Assembly: GCF_000513115.1 (NCBI RefSeq)
Contig: NZ_BAUU01000015.1
Span: 1 to 64,000, forward strand
From: Halalkalibacter hemicellulosilyticusJCM 9152
GTDB taxonomy: Bacteria > Bacillota > Bacilli > Bacillales > Bacillaceae_D
Reading direction: 5' to 3'
DNA length: 64,000 nucleotides
Within the stretch, counting starts at the first letter, position 1. Each line of letters opens with the position of its first letter. The position numbers and the translations under genes are program-made. The notes under the pieces are model-generated. The model did no database searches, had not been told where the DNA came from, and was given only the letters and a program-made list of their open reading frames with translations. Below, in pieces: positions 9,212 to 18,508 of the stretch.

Positions 9212-10075
9212 CCCTCATTTCATAAATAAATATTTCTTCTAGTGTAAGTGGAAGAAGATCAAAAATGGCTGGTTGTAATTGAGTAATCTGTTTCTCAATC
9301 GTCGCTTGATTGCCTCTAACAATAAAAAGACGTACACTTCCACGCTTCTCTTCATATAGCACATCTATATTATCATTAAAAGGATGAGACACTTCTTGTT
9401 TAAAGGCTACTTGCACCTTATGAATGTCTGATTTTAGATCATCTAGTTCCTTTTCCATAATCATCTCACCACTGTACATAATTCCTACTGAATCACAAAG
9501 GTCTTCAACTTCTCGTAAATTATGAGAAGAGATAAGAATCGTCATTTCTCGTTCAGCGACGTCCTGAATAAGTAAATTTTTAATTTTTTGTCTCATGACG
9601 GCGTCCAAGCATCAAACGGTTCGTCGAGTATAAGTATATTTGGCATTGTTGATAAACTAAGCCAAAAAGAGACTTGTCTTTGCATTCCTTTGGACAATTG
9701 GTGAACCTTCTTTTTGATGTCAATGTTAAATACATGACGAAGTTGTTGAAAACGCTCTTCATTCCAATGCTCATACATATGTGAGTAGAACTGAGCAGCT
9801 TGTTTAATCGTCGTATTGGGAAAGAAGTACAAATGGTCGGCAATAAAAATAAGCCGTTGTTTTAATTCATTGTTTTCATAAATAGGCTGATTATTTATAT
9901 AGACGGAGCCAGTATTTTGCTTGTATATGCCGGAGATGATTTTAAGCAATGTTGTTTTCCCTGCACCGTTTGAACCGAGTAAACCATAAATCGATCCTTT
10001 TTGAACAGTTAACGTAACGTCCTTGACCGCTTCAAACTTTTCGTATTTTTTATGAAGATGTTTAATCTCGATCAT
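9177..10075 (-). pseudogene. ABC transporter ATP-binding protein (YtrB-like), interrupted by a one-base frameshift
   Basis: The first frame (10075 to about 9607) has Walker A GSNGAGKTT, signature LSKGMQRQ and Walker B ILILDEPFD, then falls into WTPS and a stop. The next frame (from 9608) resumes at once with LDAVMRQKIKNLL and carries the switch histidine in LISSHN and a normal C-terminus. Restoring one G, so that GATGCTTGG reads GATGGCTTGG, gives DEPFDGLDAV, which is the D-loop. The repaired gene would encode 299 residues. The start ATG at 10075 overlaps the regulator gene by 14 bases and has GGGAGG upstream. Real decay or sequencing error cannot be separated here. Confidence 0.85.
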
Positions 10076-10457
10076 GAAGATCGCCTCCCTTGAGTGACTG
10101 TTCGGCATCGTTAATTAATGATACAAGCTCATCTTTATTTATTCCTAAATAAAGTGCTTCAGTTATAAGCTTAATAATCTCTTGCTTCATTTTTTTCACC
10201 TTTTCATCATTAATCGTTTCCGTTTTAGGGGCAACAAATTTTCCTTTTCCAGGTATAGAGTATATATAACCTTGATGCTCAAGCTCGTTATATGCTTTTT
10301 GGATTGTATTTGGATTAATGGTTAATTCTTGAGCTAACATTCGGACAGAAGGTAATTGTTCATCTGCCTGATAAACTTCTTGCATAATTAATTCCTTTAA
10401 TTTATTGACAAGCTGTTCATAAATAGGCTTTCGACTACGAATATCTAATTGAAACAT
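10062..10457 (-). CDS. GntR-family regulator, YtrA subfamily
   Basis: 131 residues: an N-terminal winged helix (about 8-75) with LPSVRMLAQELTINPNTIQKAYNELE as recognition region and GKGKFV as wing, then a short C-terminal segment of about 55 residues. This short form is the YtrA subfamily, whose members sit at the head of ABC exporter operons and repress them. It is the first gene of an operon with the ATPase and permease. A perfect inverted repeat covers the -10 box of its own promoter (see 10495-10536), which points to autorepression. Confidence 0.92.
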   Translation of the reverse strand: MFQLDIRSRKPIYEQLVNKLKELIMQEVYQADEQLPSVRMLAQELTINPNTIQKAYNELEHQGYIYSIPGKGKFVAPKTETINDEKVKKMKQEIIKLITEALYLGINKDELVSLINDAEQSLKGGDLHDRD

Positions 10458-10494
10458 AAAGTCCTCCTTTCCTTTTCGTTACACCGAGATGTTT

Positions 10495-10536
10495 AACTGT
10501 ATTAATTATAATAATACAGTTAGTAAATCTATGCAA
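10495..10536 (-). promoter_or_regulatory. promoter and probable operator of the gntR-ABC operon
   Basis: On the minus strand TTGCAT (10531-10536) and TATTAT (10508-10513) are 17 bases apart. A perfect inverted repeat with 10-base arms (AACTGTATTA at 10495-10504, TAATACAGTT at 10512-10521) and a 7-base spacer covers the -10 region. The arrangement fits repression by the GntR protein encoded directly downstream; the link is inference. Confidence 0.72.
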
Positions 10537-10615
10537 CAAAAATTTAAATCGAAACAGTTCTCGTTTGAGCGCGTGATAGAACTATGCTAATTTAATAAGA
10601 AGGGAGGGAAATGTC

Positions 10616-11563
10616 ATGAGTAAATCAATTTCGACCTACATTCTAACAGGCTTCTTAGGAAGTGGAAAAACAACACTATTAAAACGCATGGTTGAGAAAG
10701 TGAAGGATGATGGATTAACTCCAGCCATTTTATTGAATGAACTTGGATCAGAAAATGTTGAAAAGCAGCTGTTCAAGGACGAAGAATTGATTGAGATGTT
10801 GGATGGTTGTATTTGTTGTACAATTCAAGACGACATGAGATTAGAAATAGAACAACTTGTAACAAATCGTCAAGATATTGATGTATTGTTCATTGAAGGG
10901 ACTGGTATTGCTAACCCTATTGAAATTGTGGAAGCACTAGCTCATCCTAACGTCATTCATTATGTCGATGTTCACCAAGTGATAGGAGCAGTTGATGCAA
11001 GTCGTTATTTGGAGTTTCAAAGTATATTTCAAAGTTCTAAAGAAATAAGAGAAATGTTAAAGGATCAAATACGTACGAGTAGCTTAATTATTTTGAATAA
11101 AATCGATTTAATCGATGAAAAAGAGAAAGAAAAAGTAAAAAATCGGATACAAAAATTGAAACAAGAGCAAGTCGAAATAATAGAAGCGACATATGGACAA
11201 GTGTCATTAGAACGGTTATTTGAGAAGCGATACACAGTAATGAAATCAAGTAGCCATGATGTGAACGATTTAAACCATCATCACCACCATCATGATCATC
11301 CATTTCAAGCGGTAAATATAACAGACATTCCACCATTAAATAAAGTTATGCTTGAAAGTTGGTTAAAAAAGCAATCGGTATTATTACGAGCAAAAGGGTA
11401 TTTGTATGTGGAGGATGATCCAACTTTGTATAGTTGCCAGTATTCATCAGGGCGTATGCAGTTAACGGCTGTAGATCAATCATTCGAACCATGTCTTATA
11501 TTAATTGGGTCAGGCTTAAACGAAGAGCTCGTTGACCAATTTAAAAAAACGTTTCATGTTTAA
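10616..11563 (+). CDS. CobW/COG0523 GTPase, putative metallochaperone
   Basis: 315 residues with a G3E GTPase core. Walker A GFLGSGKTT is at residues 12-20, the metal-binding CxCC (CICC, 65-68) follows, and NKID is the guanine-specificity motif. A His-rich stretch (HHHHHHDH, about residue 222) precedes the CobW C-terminal domain. Family members use GTP to load metal, often zinc, onto client proteins. The His run fits zinc or nickel handling. No Zur-like operator was found upstream, so regulation is open. Start ATG has GGGAGGG at the right distance. Confidence 0.92.
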   Translation: MSKSISTYILTGFLGSGKTTLLKRMVEKVKDDGLTPAILLNELGSENVEKQLFKDEELIEMLDGCICCTIQDDMRLEIEQLVTNRQDIDVLFIEGTGIANPIEIVEALAHPNVIHYVDVHQVIGAVDASRYLEFQSIFQSSKEIREMLKDQIRTSSLIILNKIDLIDEKEKEKVKNRIQKLKQEQVEIIEATYGQVSLERLFEKRYTVMKSSSHDVNDLNHHHHHHDHPFQAVNITDIPPLNKVMLESWLKKQSVLLRAKGYLYVEDDPTLYSCQYSSGRMQLTAVDQSFEPCLILIGSGLNEELVDQFKKTFHV

Positions 11564-11618
11564 GTTGGAAAAATGAAGGGAAAAGCTGAAAGAATGCTAT
11601 TTATGAAGGAGAGATTAG

Positions 11619-12263
11619 ATGAATGTACTAGTAGTTGGTGCAAATGGACAAGTAGCAAGACATACTTTAACGAAACTATCAGAAAAAGGCTATCGTCCTA
11701 TTGCGATGATTCGTGATGAGGAACAAGCAAATGAATTAAAGCAACTAGGTGCAGTTGAAACAATGGTCGGAGATTTAGAGCAAAACATCGATCATTTGTT
11801 TACGATTCATCAGATTGATGCAGTTGTATTTGCTGCCGGTTCTGGTGGCCACACAGGTGCTGATAAAACGATATTGATTGATTTATGGGGAGCGATTAAG
11901 GTCATTGATACGGCAGAAAAATATGGAGTTAAGCGATTCGTGATGCTAAGCTCTATGGGAACCGTTGATCCTGATAAAAGTGACCGAATTCGTCATTATT
12001 TAGTGGCGAAAAAGCTAGCTGATGAACACTTGATGCGCTCAAGTTTAACCTATACGATTGTTCGTCCGGGAAGCTTAGTGAATGAACCTGCTCAAGGAAA
12101 GATAAAGTTAGAGGAAGAAATAAAGGTTCGTGATAATACGATCACAAGAGAAGATGTAGCGATTGTGTTAGCTGATGTCATTGAAAGAGAGAATACATTT
12201 GGTCAAACATTCGAAATTCTTAATGGCGATACGGTTATTCAAAATGCATTAGATAACGTGTAG
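11619..12263 (+). CDS. yhfK: NAD(P)-binding atypical SDR protein (YhfK-like)
   Basis: 214 residues with a Rossmann start VVGANGQVARHT (residues 5-16), AAGSGGHTGADKT at the centre, and a YLVAKKLADEHL segment in place of the classical YxxxK context. It ends with ITREDVAIVLADVIE, as in NAD(P)H-binding NmrA-like proteins. Length and motif order match B. subtilis YhfK. Enzymatic role unknown; members are probably reductases or redox sensors. GGAGAG precedes the ATG. Confidence 0.87.
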   Translation: MNVLVVGANGQVARHTLTKLSEKGYRPIAMIRDEEQANELKQLGAVETMVGDLEQNIDHLFTIHQIDAVVFAAGSGGHTGADKTILIDLWGAIKVIDTAEKYGVKRFVMLSSMGTVDPDKSDRIRHYLVAKKLADEHLMRSSLTYTIVRPGSLVNEPAQGKIKLEEEIKVRDNTITREDVAIVLADVIERENTFGQTFEILNGDTVIQNALDNV

Positions 12264-12285
12264 ATTTGTTTTTAACAATATAAAC

Positions 12286-12330
12286 AAAGAAGTCTTAAAG
12301 GTCTTAGTTAAACCTTGAGACTTCTTTTTA
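12286..12330 (+). terminator. terminator of yhfK
   Basis: AAAGAAGTCTT...GGT pairs with ACCTTGAGACTTCTTT over about 16 positions with one bulge and is followed by T residues. Confidence 0.8.
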
Positions 12331-12351
12331 AAAATCAGAATTTATAAAATT

Positions 12352-12513
12352 TATGGGAGGGAAAGGAAGTATGAGGCGAATCGAAGTAGCTAGAGCGTTG
12401 GCTTCGCTCGTTTCGCGTTTTTATGAAAGAACCCCACTTTCATAAAAGCTGAAACCCGTTGTAACGGCTCTTCACAACGCAATTTAGAAAAGACGCTGTC
12501 GCGTTTTTCTTAA
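12352..12513. repeat. dispersed hairpin element, copy B
   Basis: Non-coding stretch between convergent yhfK and uppP. It carries GGCTTCGCTCG, a perfect 9 bp hairpin (12421-12429 with 12437-12445), GTTGTAACGGC, and the closing block GACGCTGTCGCGTTTTTCTTAAT. The same order of blocks occurs at 55754-55913, 60014-60178 and, without the closing block, 43826-43915. Confidence 0.7.
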
Positions 12514-13347
12514 TCAAACTTCCATAATCGTATCTGGAGATAAGTAGAAATAGACAAATATGGCAGCAATAAAGCAATAAATGGCAAAGTAAATTAATTT
12601 ACTCTTCTTCAAGAAGCCGATTAGCCATACGATTCCGATCCAAGAAAAAATAAATGTAACGATAAAGGCGATCATTAGCGGTACAATGCCGATGTCCGCT
12701 ACTAATGAGCCTTGTGTAAAATCGCCGATCGCTAAAACGGTCGATCCAAGAATAACTGGAATGGAGAGTAAGAAAGAGTAGCGAACAGCCGTATCGCGGT
12801 TTAAACCGATAAATAATGCTGTTATTAACGTTGCACCAGAACGAGAGATGCCTGGAATTACAGCTAACGTTTGTCCTAAACCAACAATAATTGAATCTAT
12901 GAAAGTCATTTGATCTTCTTTTCGATTTCCATAGCGTACAAATCGTTCAATAATAATGAGAAAGATACCTGTTATCGTTAAGGAAACAGCGATAAATGCA
13001 GGTGTTTTGAGTGAGTCACCGATTGAGTCTTCAAGTAGCATCCCAAGTATTCCAGTGATACCAGTTGCAACCACGATGTAAATCGCAAAGAAGAATTGAG
13101 TTCGGTTTTCTTTACTTTTATTTGTGAAATATTGAAAGAAGCCAACAATCACTTCGATTAAATCACGTCTAAAATAAATAACTACAGCAAGAATGGATGC
13201 TAGGTGGAGAAAGATTTCAAAAGAAAGACCTGGAAATTGATAGTTAAAAACCATTTGCGTAATGATAATATGAGCAGTACTTGAAATTGGAAGGAATTCC
13301 GTAATTCCTTGTACAATTCCAAAAATAATCGCTTCGATGATAGACAT
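12514..13347 (-). CDS. uppP: undecaprenyl-diphosphate phosphatase (BacA/UppP)
   Basis: A 277-residue polytopic membrane protein with the two family signatures: QGITEFLPISSTAH near residues 14-27 and PGISRSGATL near 160-170, each part of the active site on the outer face of the membrane. It removes a phosphate from undecaprenyl diphosphate so the lipid carrier can be reused for peptidoglycan and other wall polymers; it also gives some bacitracin tolerance. Single gene, start ATG with AAAGGA upstream on the minus strand. Confidence 0.96.
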   Translation of the reverse strand: MSIIEAIIFGIVQGITEFLPISSTAHIIITQMVFNYQFPGLSFEIFLHLASILAVVIYFRRDLIEVIVGFFQYFTNKSKENRTQFFFAIYIVVATGITGILGMLLEDSIGDSLKTPAFIAVSLTITGIFLIIIERFVRYGNRKEDQMTFIDSIIVGLGQTLAVIPGISRSGATLITALFIGLNRDTAVRYSFLLSIPVILGSTVLAIGDFTQGSLVADIGIVPLMIAFIVTFIFSWIGIVWLIGFLKKSKLIYFAIYCFIAAIFVYFYLSPDTIMEV

Positions 13348-13512
13348 ATGAACCGTCCTTTCAAACTAGGAATATTTTTATTGAACTGTTTTATTCTAGC
13401 AAACTTTTGATTGTTCGAAAAGAATTCTTTTAATTGACATATGTGTTCGTTGCTATTGAAGCTTGTTCCTTCTTATAATGACATTAGATGATTGAATAAC
13501 GGAGGAATTACG

Positions 13513-14031
13513 ATGAAAAAACTAAGAACGAAAATGATACTAGGAGCTTGTGTCATACTAGCTATAGCGGTAATCGTTTTTGCTGATCGCCAGCAGTATG
13601 GTAATGAAAAAGGATTGGTCATGGAAGATTTTCAGTTACCTATGTATGAACAGGATGAAGGTCAACTTTACGATTACCAAGGTGATGTCATCGTTCTAAA
13701 TTTATGGGCATCTTGGTGTGAACCGTGCCGCGATGAAATGCCAGCATTAATGGAGCTACAAAATGATTACGTTGAAAAGGGCTTATCGATAGTAACAGTC
13801 AACATGCAAACGACAGAACGAACCTTGAATGACGCTCATCAATTTATTGAAGAGATTGATTTAACATTACCTGTTTTCTTTGATGAGGATGGCGAGCTGC
13901 TAGAACGATTACGAGCAAAGTATGGAATGCCAATTACATATGTCATTGATAGAGAGGGAGAAATTACGGAAGTTTTCTTAGGTGAGGTTACTTATGAAAT
14001 GATCGAAGAAGAAATCGAGCCTCTCTTATAA
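13513..14031 (+). CDS. membrane-anchored TlpA/ResA-like thiol-disulfide protein
   Basis: 172 residues from the ATG at 13513, which has GGAGG at the right distance; an in-frame ATG at 13492 lacks a ribosome site. An N-terminal uncleaved signal anchor (about 7-25) is followed by a thioredoxin fold with WCEPC (about residues 70-74) and the cis-proline segment GMPITYVID. Such proteins act outside the membrane, reducing apocytochrome c or spore/wall proteins (ResA, StoA). No ccdA or res genes adjoin, so the partner is unknown. Confidence 0.9.
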   Translation: MKKLRTKMILGACVILAIAVIVFADRQQYGNEKGLVMEDFQLPMYEQDEGQLYDYQGDVIVLNLWASWCEPCRDEMPALMELQNDYVEKGLSIVTVNMQTTERTLNDAHQFIEEIDLTLPVFFDEDGELLERLRAKYGMPITYVIDREGEITEVFLGEVTYEMIEEEIEPLL

Positions 14032-14092
14032 ATGAATAACATATAATGTGAAAATAAAGGGATACTACAGGATATATTAGGACGTTAAAGGC

Positions 14093-15175
14093 GTGAAAAG
14101 GATGTACAGAGAAATAGAAGTAACGGTCCAAGCGATTTCTTTTGAAGATGACCATATTCAAAAGCTCAGAACTGATAAAGGCGCTAAACAGGCAATCCTT
14201 TATAAGCGTTTTTGTTCCGAAGCAGCTGTAGGTGATATAGTCATCGTTAATGTGACGGCAACGGATTTACAATTAGGAACAGGTGGTTGGGATATTGTCG
14301 TTTCTCATCGGCATAAAGCTTTGCATTGGAAAGCTGAAAATGAAGGACATATAATGAAAGCTCGCTATACGCCTTGTCAGCACAGTGTTCAAACAATTGA
14401 ATCTCAGGAGAGTGACTTTCATGCCCTATTTCAAAAGTCTTTTTCCTTAGCAGGACTACCTGTATTTTTGGCTGAGCTACATAGTATGATTCCTCTTGCC
14501 TTTTCTCTACTTAAAGTCAAATATCCGAAAAAGAGATTGTGTGTCATTATTGACGACCAGGCTTCCTTGCCGTTATTTATAAGTGATCAATTACGCGAAA
14601 TTAAAAAAACTCATACACTTATAACGATAACGGTAGGACAGGCGTTTGGTGGGGATTATGAGGCCATTACAGTAGCCTCTGCTCTCCAGTTTGCTTACAA
14701 TGTGCTCGAGGTTGATTGTTTACTGATTTCAGTTGGTCCAGGTGTTGTTGGTAGTGGTAGCTATTATGGTTTTGCTGGTATGATACAAGCGCATTGGTCT
14801 CATATCGTAAGTGCATTACAAGGGAGGCCAATTTGGATCCCGAGAATTTCGTTTATCGATAAACGAAGTCGACACTTTGGCTTAAGTCATCATACGTTAA
14901 CGACGCTATGTGAATTTACATTTAAGCCAGCTAGTATTCCATTCCCATTTATGGACCAAGAGAAATTAAAGATTATTAAGGCGCAATTAGTTGAAAGAGA
15001 GCCATATGCGAGCGATCACCATATCTATTTTTCTTCGGTTCGAGTAGATGAGTGGGTTGAAGAAGCGCTTAAGGCTTCACCTTTACCGATTCAATCTATG
15101 GGCAAGACTTTTGCTGAAGACCCCCACTTTTTTTGTGCTGTGGCAGAAGCCTTAAGATTCGGCTTAGAATCATAA
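14093..15175 (+). CDS. DUF3866 family protein
   Basis: 360 residues, cytosolic, no signal peptide. GGWDIVVSHRH, the mid-protein VDCLLISVGPGVVGSG glycine-rich segment and IPRISFIDKRSRHFGLSHHT match what I know of the DUF3866 family, conserved in Bacillaceae and some actinobacteria. No activity is known. The GTG start at 14093 is used; an ATG nine bases later is an alternative. It lies 190 bases ahead of nudF on the same strand. Confidence 0.8.
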   Translation: MKRMYREIEVTVQAISFEDDHIQKLRTDKGAKQAILYKRFCSEAAVGDIVIVNVTATDLQLGTGGWDIVVSHRHKALHWKAENEGHIMKARYTPCQHSVQTIESQESDFHALFQKSFSLAGLPVFLAELHSMIPLAFSLLKVKYPKKRLCVIIDDQASLPLFISDQLREIKKTHTLITITVGQAFGGDYEAITVASALQFAYNVLEVDCLLISVGPGVVGSGSYYGFAGMIQAHWSHIVSALQGRPIWIPRISFIDKRSRHFGLSHHTLTTLCEFTFKPASIPFPFMDQEKLKIIKAQLVEREPYASDHHIYFSSVRVDEWVEEALKASPLPIQSMGKTFAEDPHFFCAVAEALRFGLES

Positions 15176-15366
15176 CGGCTGTTAATATAATGCTCTACCG
15201 TTTCAAAGGAATGTTGTAATTGTTTTAACTTGGCACGTACTTCCCACACTTTCCCTGTTATTGTTAGCCCTTTATTGTGAATATACATTTTCAACGATCC
15301 AGTCACATCCTTTCTTATGGTACACTTTTATGTGGAGCGTCACAGAAAAAGAACTGGAGGAGAGAC

Positions 15367-15909
15367 ATGGATCATTTAAATGAAAAAACGATCAAAACGA
15401 CCGAGATTTATAAAGGAAAAATAATTGATCTACAGCTTGAAGAGGTAGAATTACCGGATGGACGTACTAGTATAAGAGAAGTTATCAAACATCCGGGCGC
15501 TGTTGCTGTATTACCAATCAAAGAGGATGGAAAACTTGTTTTAGTGAGACAATATCGAAAAGCTTTGCAAAAGTCGATTATAGAGATTCCAGCAGGCAAG
15601 CTAGAAGAAAATGAGGAGCCGAAGTTAGCTGCTATGAGAGAATTAGAAGAAGAAACAGGATATAAGACTAATTCTTTAACGTTTATTGGCTCCTTTTACA
15701 CTTCACCTGGGTTTGCTGACGAATTAATTCATCTGTATGTTACAAGAGACCTTGAAGTGGGGCAAAGTCAAACAGATGAGGATGAATTCATTGATGTGTT
15801 GGAAATTGATTTACAAGAGGCTGAGAAACTAATAGAAGAGCAAAAAATCCATGATGCTAAAACGATGTACGCGATTCAATATGCAAGGTTGTATGAAAAG
15901 AAAGGATGA
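15367..15909 (+). CDS. nudF: ADP-ribose pyrophosphatase, Nudix family
   Basis: 180 residues from the ATG at 15367 (GGAGGAGAG upstream). The full Nudix box is present from about residue 77: G-K-L-E, then REL-EEE-TGY. This class splits ADP-ribose into AMP and ribose 5-phosphate, clearing a reactive metabolite. The gene position directly before yqxK, spoIIM and fur matches B. subtilis. Confidence 0.95.
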   Translation: MDHLNEKTIKTTEIYKGKIIDLQLEEVELPDGRTSIREVIKHPGAVAVLPIKEDGKLVLVRQYRKALQKSIIEIPAGKLEENEEPKLAAMRELEEETGYKTNSLTFIGSFYTSPGFADELIHLYVTRDLEVGQSQTDEDEFIDVLEIDLQEAEKLIEEQKIHDAKTMYAIQYARLYEKKG

Positions 15910-17069
15910 CTTTTGTGAATCATTATGTAACGGATCTACATATTCATATTGGTCGGACACGATCAAATGCAGCGGTGAAAATCACCGCTGCTTCGTCGTT
16001 AACATTGGAGAATATAATCTATTATGCTGAGCATGTGAAAGGAATCGATGTCATAGGGGTAATTGATAGCCATGTTAGCGAAATTCTTGATCAGATTGAA
16101 GAACAAATTCTTAGTGGAGAGGCATATGAACGCGCGGATGGAGGTATTCAATTTTCAAACGTGACACTTCTATTAGGCACGGAAATAGAAATTTATGATG
16201 AGAATTGTCATGGCCCTATTCATGTCATTGCTTATTTACCCACACTTGAAAAGATGAGAACGTTTTCTAATTGGTTGTCAAAACGAATGAAAAACGCTAC
16301 TTTAAGCTCACAACGAATTTATGAGAAGGCCGTGACACTTCAAGAAACAGTTCAAGAACTACAAGGTTTGTTTGTACCAGCACATATTTTTACTCCGTTT
16401 AAAAGTCTGTACGGAAAAGGAGTAAAAAGTAGCTTGACGGAAGTATTTAAACCTTCACTAATTGATGCGGTTGAATTAGGCTTGAGCAGTGATACGGCAA
16501 TGGCTGAGCAAGTGACAGAGCTACAATCTTATCCTTTTCTGACGAATTCAGATGCTCATTCCTTGGAGAAAATGGCTAGGGAATATCAAATCATTCAGAT
16601 GAAGGAGCCAAGCTTTTCAGAGTTACGATTAGCGTTAAAAGAAGTTGATGGACGTAAGATTGTTGCTAATTATGGATTAGACCCTTTGCTTGGGAAATAT
16701 TATCAAACAATATGTGCGAATTGCTTGCAACCAATGACGGGAAGAAGATGCCTTATATGCCATAGTGAGTCGATTATAAAAGGGGTCTCAGAACGAATTA
16801 AAGAGTTATCATTAGGTCAATCAAAGGTTTCACGTCCTTCATATGTCCATCAAATCCCTTTAGAATTTATCCCAAAAGTAGGTAGAAAAACATTAAATCG
16901 ATTAAGAGCTGCATTTGGTACAGATATGAATGTGATTCACAATGCTTCACGAAAAGAGCTTGAGCAAGTGGTTTCACCGAAAATAGTAGACTCTATTATT
17001 CAAGCTCGAACGAGTGATTTAGTTATTCGTGCAGGTGGTGGAGGTCGCTTTGGAAAGATAATAGAATAA
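15906..17069 (+). CDS. yqxK: endonuclease Q-type PHP-domain protein (YqxK)
   Basis: 387 residues. An N-terminal PHP-like metal domain begins DLHIHIGRTRSNA with later GTEIEIYDE, PAHIFTPFKSLYG and TNSDAHSLE. A four-cysteine zinc site (CANC, CLIC) lies near 265-290, and a C-terminal helix-hairpin-helix part (FIPKVGRKTLNRL) follows. This matches YqxK and archaeal endonuclease Q, which nick DNA 5' of deaminated bases (uracil, hypoxanthine). The start overlaps the nudF stop as ATGA, so the two are probably co-translated; pairing with a Nudix enzyme fits a damage-repair theme. Confidence 0.92.
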   Translation: MTFVNHYVTDLHIHIGRTRSNAAVKITAASSLTLENIIYYAEHVKGIDVIGVIDSHVSEILDQIEEQILSGEAYERADGGIQFSNVTLLLGTEIEIYDENCHGPIHVIAYLPTLEKMRTFSNWLSKRMKNATLSSQRIYEKAVTLQETVQELQGLFVPAHIFTPFKSLYGKGVKSSLTEVFKPSLIDAVELGLSSDTAMAEQVTELQSYPFLTNSDAHSLEKMAREYQIIQMKEPSFSELRLALKEVDGRKIVANYGLDPLLGKYYQTICANCLQPMTGRRCLICHSESIIKGVSERIKELSLGQSKVSRPSYVHQIPLEFIPKVGRKTLNRLRAAFGTDMNVIHNASRKELEQVVSPKIVDSIIQARTSDLVIRAGGGGRFGKIIE

Positions 17070-17137
17070 AAAAGTTTTACGTCATAGATTCTCCTTTTTA
17101 CTCATAGAGTGTAGTAAGTGTAAAAGGGAGGATGGTT

Positions 17138-17779
17138 ATGATGAGGTATGGTCTTCGTGAAATGATCTCGATGCACCTCGAAGAAAATCGAACGATGTAT
17201 GTGTTTACAACGGTCTTGTTTTTAATGGGAATTGTATTTGGTGCTATTATAGTCAATAGTTTGAGCTTAACACAAAAGCACGATTTATATATGTACGTTA
17301 ATCAATTTTTTGGACATGTTACCGAGGGGGAACTGGCTCAATCATCAACGATCTTTTCACAAAGCTATGCACATTATGCCAAATACTTTGGTCTTATGTG
17401 GATACTCGGGTTATCAATAATTGGTTTACCTGTTATTCTCGTTTTACTTTTTTTAAAGGGTGTTGTTGTCGGGTTTACAGTTGGATTTTTAGTGAACCAA
17501 ATGGGAATGACAGGTTTTTTAATTTCATTTGTGTCAATCATGCCACAAAACTTTATATTAGTGCCAGCTTTTATTATTGTAGGGACAGCTAGTATTTCTT
17601 TTTGTTTAAAAATGATTCGACAGCAGTTTATGAAAAGAACGAACTTGCCGATTTTTCCTCAGTTTATGAAATATACGTTATTGATCCTATGTGTAGGTGC
17701 AATGCTTTCATTCGCATCAGCTTTTGAAGCATATGTGTCTCCTGTATTAATGAGGTTAATTATTTCAAATCCAATGTAG
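17138..17779 (+). CDS. spoIIM: stage II sporulation protein M
   Basis: A 213-residue protein with about five membrane helices and the SpoIIM core GLPVILVLLFLKGVVVGFTVG followed by MPQNFILVPAFI. SpoIIM joins SpoIID and SpoIIP in the machine that degrades septal peptidoglycan so that the mother cell can engulf the forespore. Three ATG codons lie within ten bases; 17138 is best placed for AAAAGGGAGG at 17122-17131. Position next to fur is conserved in Bacillus. Confidence 0.94.
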   Translation: MMRYGLREMISMHLEENRTMYVFTTVLFLMGIVFGAIIVNSLSLTQKHDLYMYVNQFFGHVTEGELAQSSTIFSQSYAHYAKYFGLMWILGLSIIGLPVILVLLFLKGVVVGFTVGFLVNQMGMTGFLISFVSIMPQNFILVPAFIIVGTASISFCLKMIRQQFMKRTNLPIFPQFMKYTLLILCVGAMLSFASAFEAYVSPVLMRLIISNPM

Positions 17780-17821
17780 TAATAAATATAAAATTATAGC
17801 AATTATAATTTTATAAATAAG

Positions 17822-17862
17822 AATTGTTATCAATTGACACTCTTTTTTTGAATGATTATAAT
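17822..17862 (+). promoter_or_regulatory. sigma-A promoter of fur with AT-rich palindromes
   Basis: TTGACA (17834-17839), 17-base spacer, TATAAT (17857-17862): full consensus. AATTG-TTAT-CAATT (17822-17835) overlaps the -35, and a TTATAA-TT-TTATAA palindrome lies about 20 bases further upstream. They resemble, but do not exactly match, Fur or PerR boxes; autoregulation or PerR control is only a suggestion. Confidence 0.75.
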
Positions 17863-17901
17863 AAGAGGAGGTTTTAAGGGTTTGAGAGGGGGAAGATAAC
17901 G

Positions 17902-18375
17902 ATGGAGAAACGACTTGAACGGATAAAAAAGCATCTACACTCACAGAGCTATAAACTAACACCTCAACGTGAAGCAACTGTTCGTGTCTTGCTTGAACAT
18001 GAAGAGGATCACTTGAGTGCAGAAGATGTGTACCTCCTCGTTAAAGAAAAGTCACCTGAAATAGGGTTAGCTACAGTTTATCGTACATTAGAATTATTAG
18101 CAGAGCTAAAGATTGTTGATAAAATTAACTTTGGAGATGGTGTTTCTCGCTTTGATCTTCGCCAAGAGGGTGCTGATCATTTTCATCATCACCTTGTGTG
18201 TATTGAATGTGGAGCTGTAGATGAAATTCAAGAGGATTTATTAGGGGATGTTGAAGAAATTGTTGAACGTGACTGGAATTTTAAAATTAAAGATCATCGT
18301 TTAACGTTTCATGGCATTTGTCATAGGTGCCATGATCCTGAGGAAACGGATGCGAACGAAGAGGGAAAGAGCTGA
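17902..18375 (+). CDS. fur: ferric uptake regulator Fur
   Basis: 157 residues: winged-helix DNA-binding half (YKLTPQREATVRVLLEHEEDHLSAEDVY, GLATVYRTLELL) and a dimerisation half with the HHHLVCIECG metal region and a second CHRC pair near the end. Order fur-yqzK-xerD identifies it as Fur rather than PerR or Zur. With Fe2+ it represses iron uptake genes. Start ATG follows GGGGGAAG. Confidence 0.95.
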   Translation: MEKRLERIKKHLHSQSYKLTPQREATVRVLLEHEEDHLSAEDVYLLVKEKSPEIGLATVYRTLELLAELKIVDKINFGDGVSRFDLRQEGADHFHHHLVCIECGAVDEIQEDLLGDVEEIVERDWNFKIKDHRLTFHGICHRCHDPEETDANEEGKS

Positions 18376-18508
18376 CTTTATATAGATTCAGCTCTTTTTA
18401 ACTGTTAATAATTTATAGATTTTTTGAATAGCTGTATTTACTAGTATAATTCCTTCTTATTTTGGCATAGCTTGTAACAGGAACCTTTTGTACGAGGAGA
18501 TGAATGAG

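Noticed and set aside
17780-17835. A definite Fur or PerR box upstream of fur
   Set aside because: Palindromes are present but spacing departs from the 7-1-7 consensus; kept only as a suggestion in the promoter entry.
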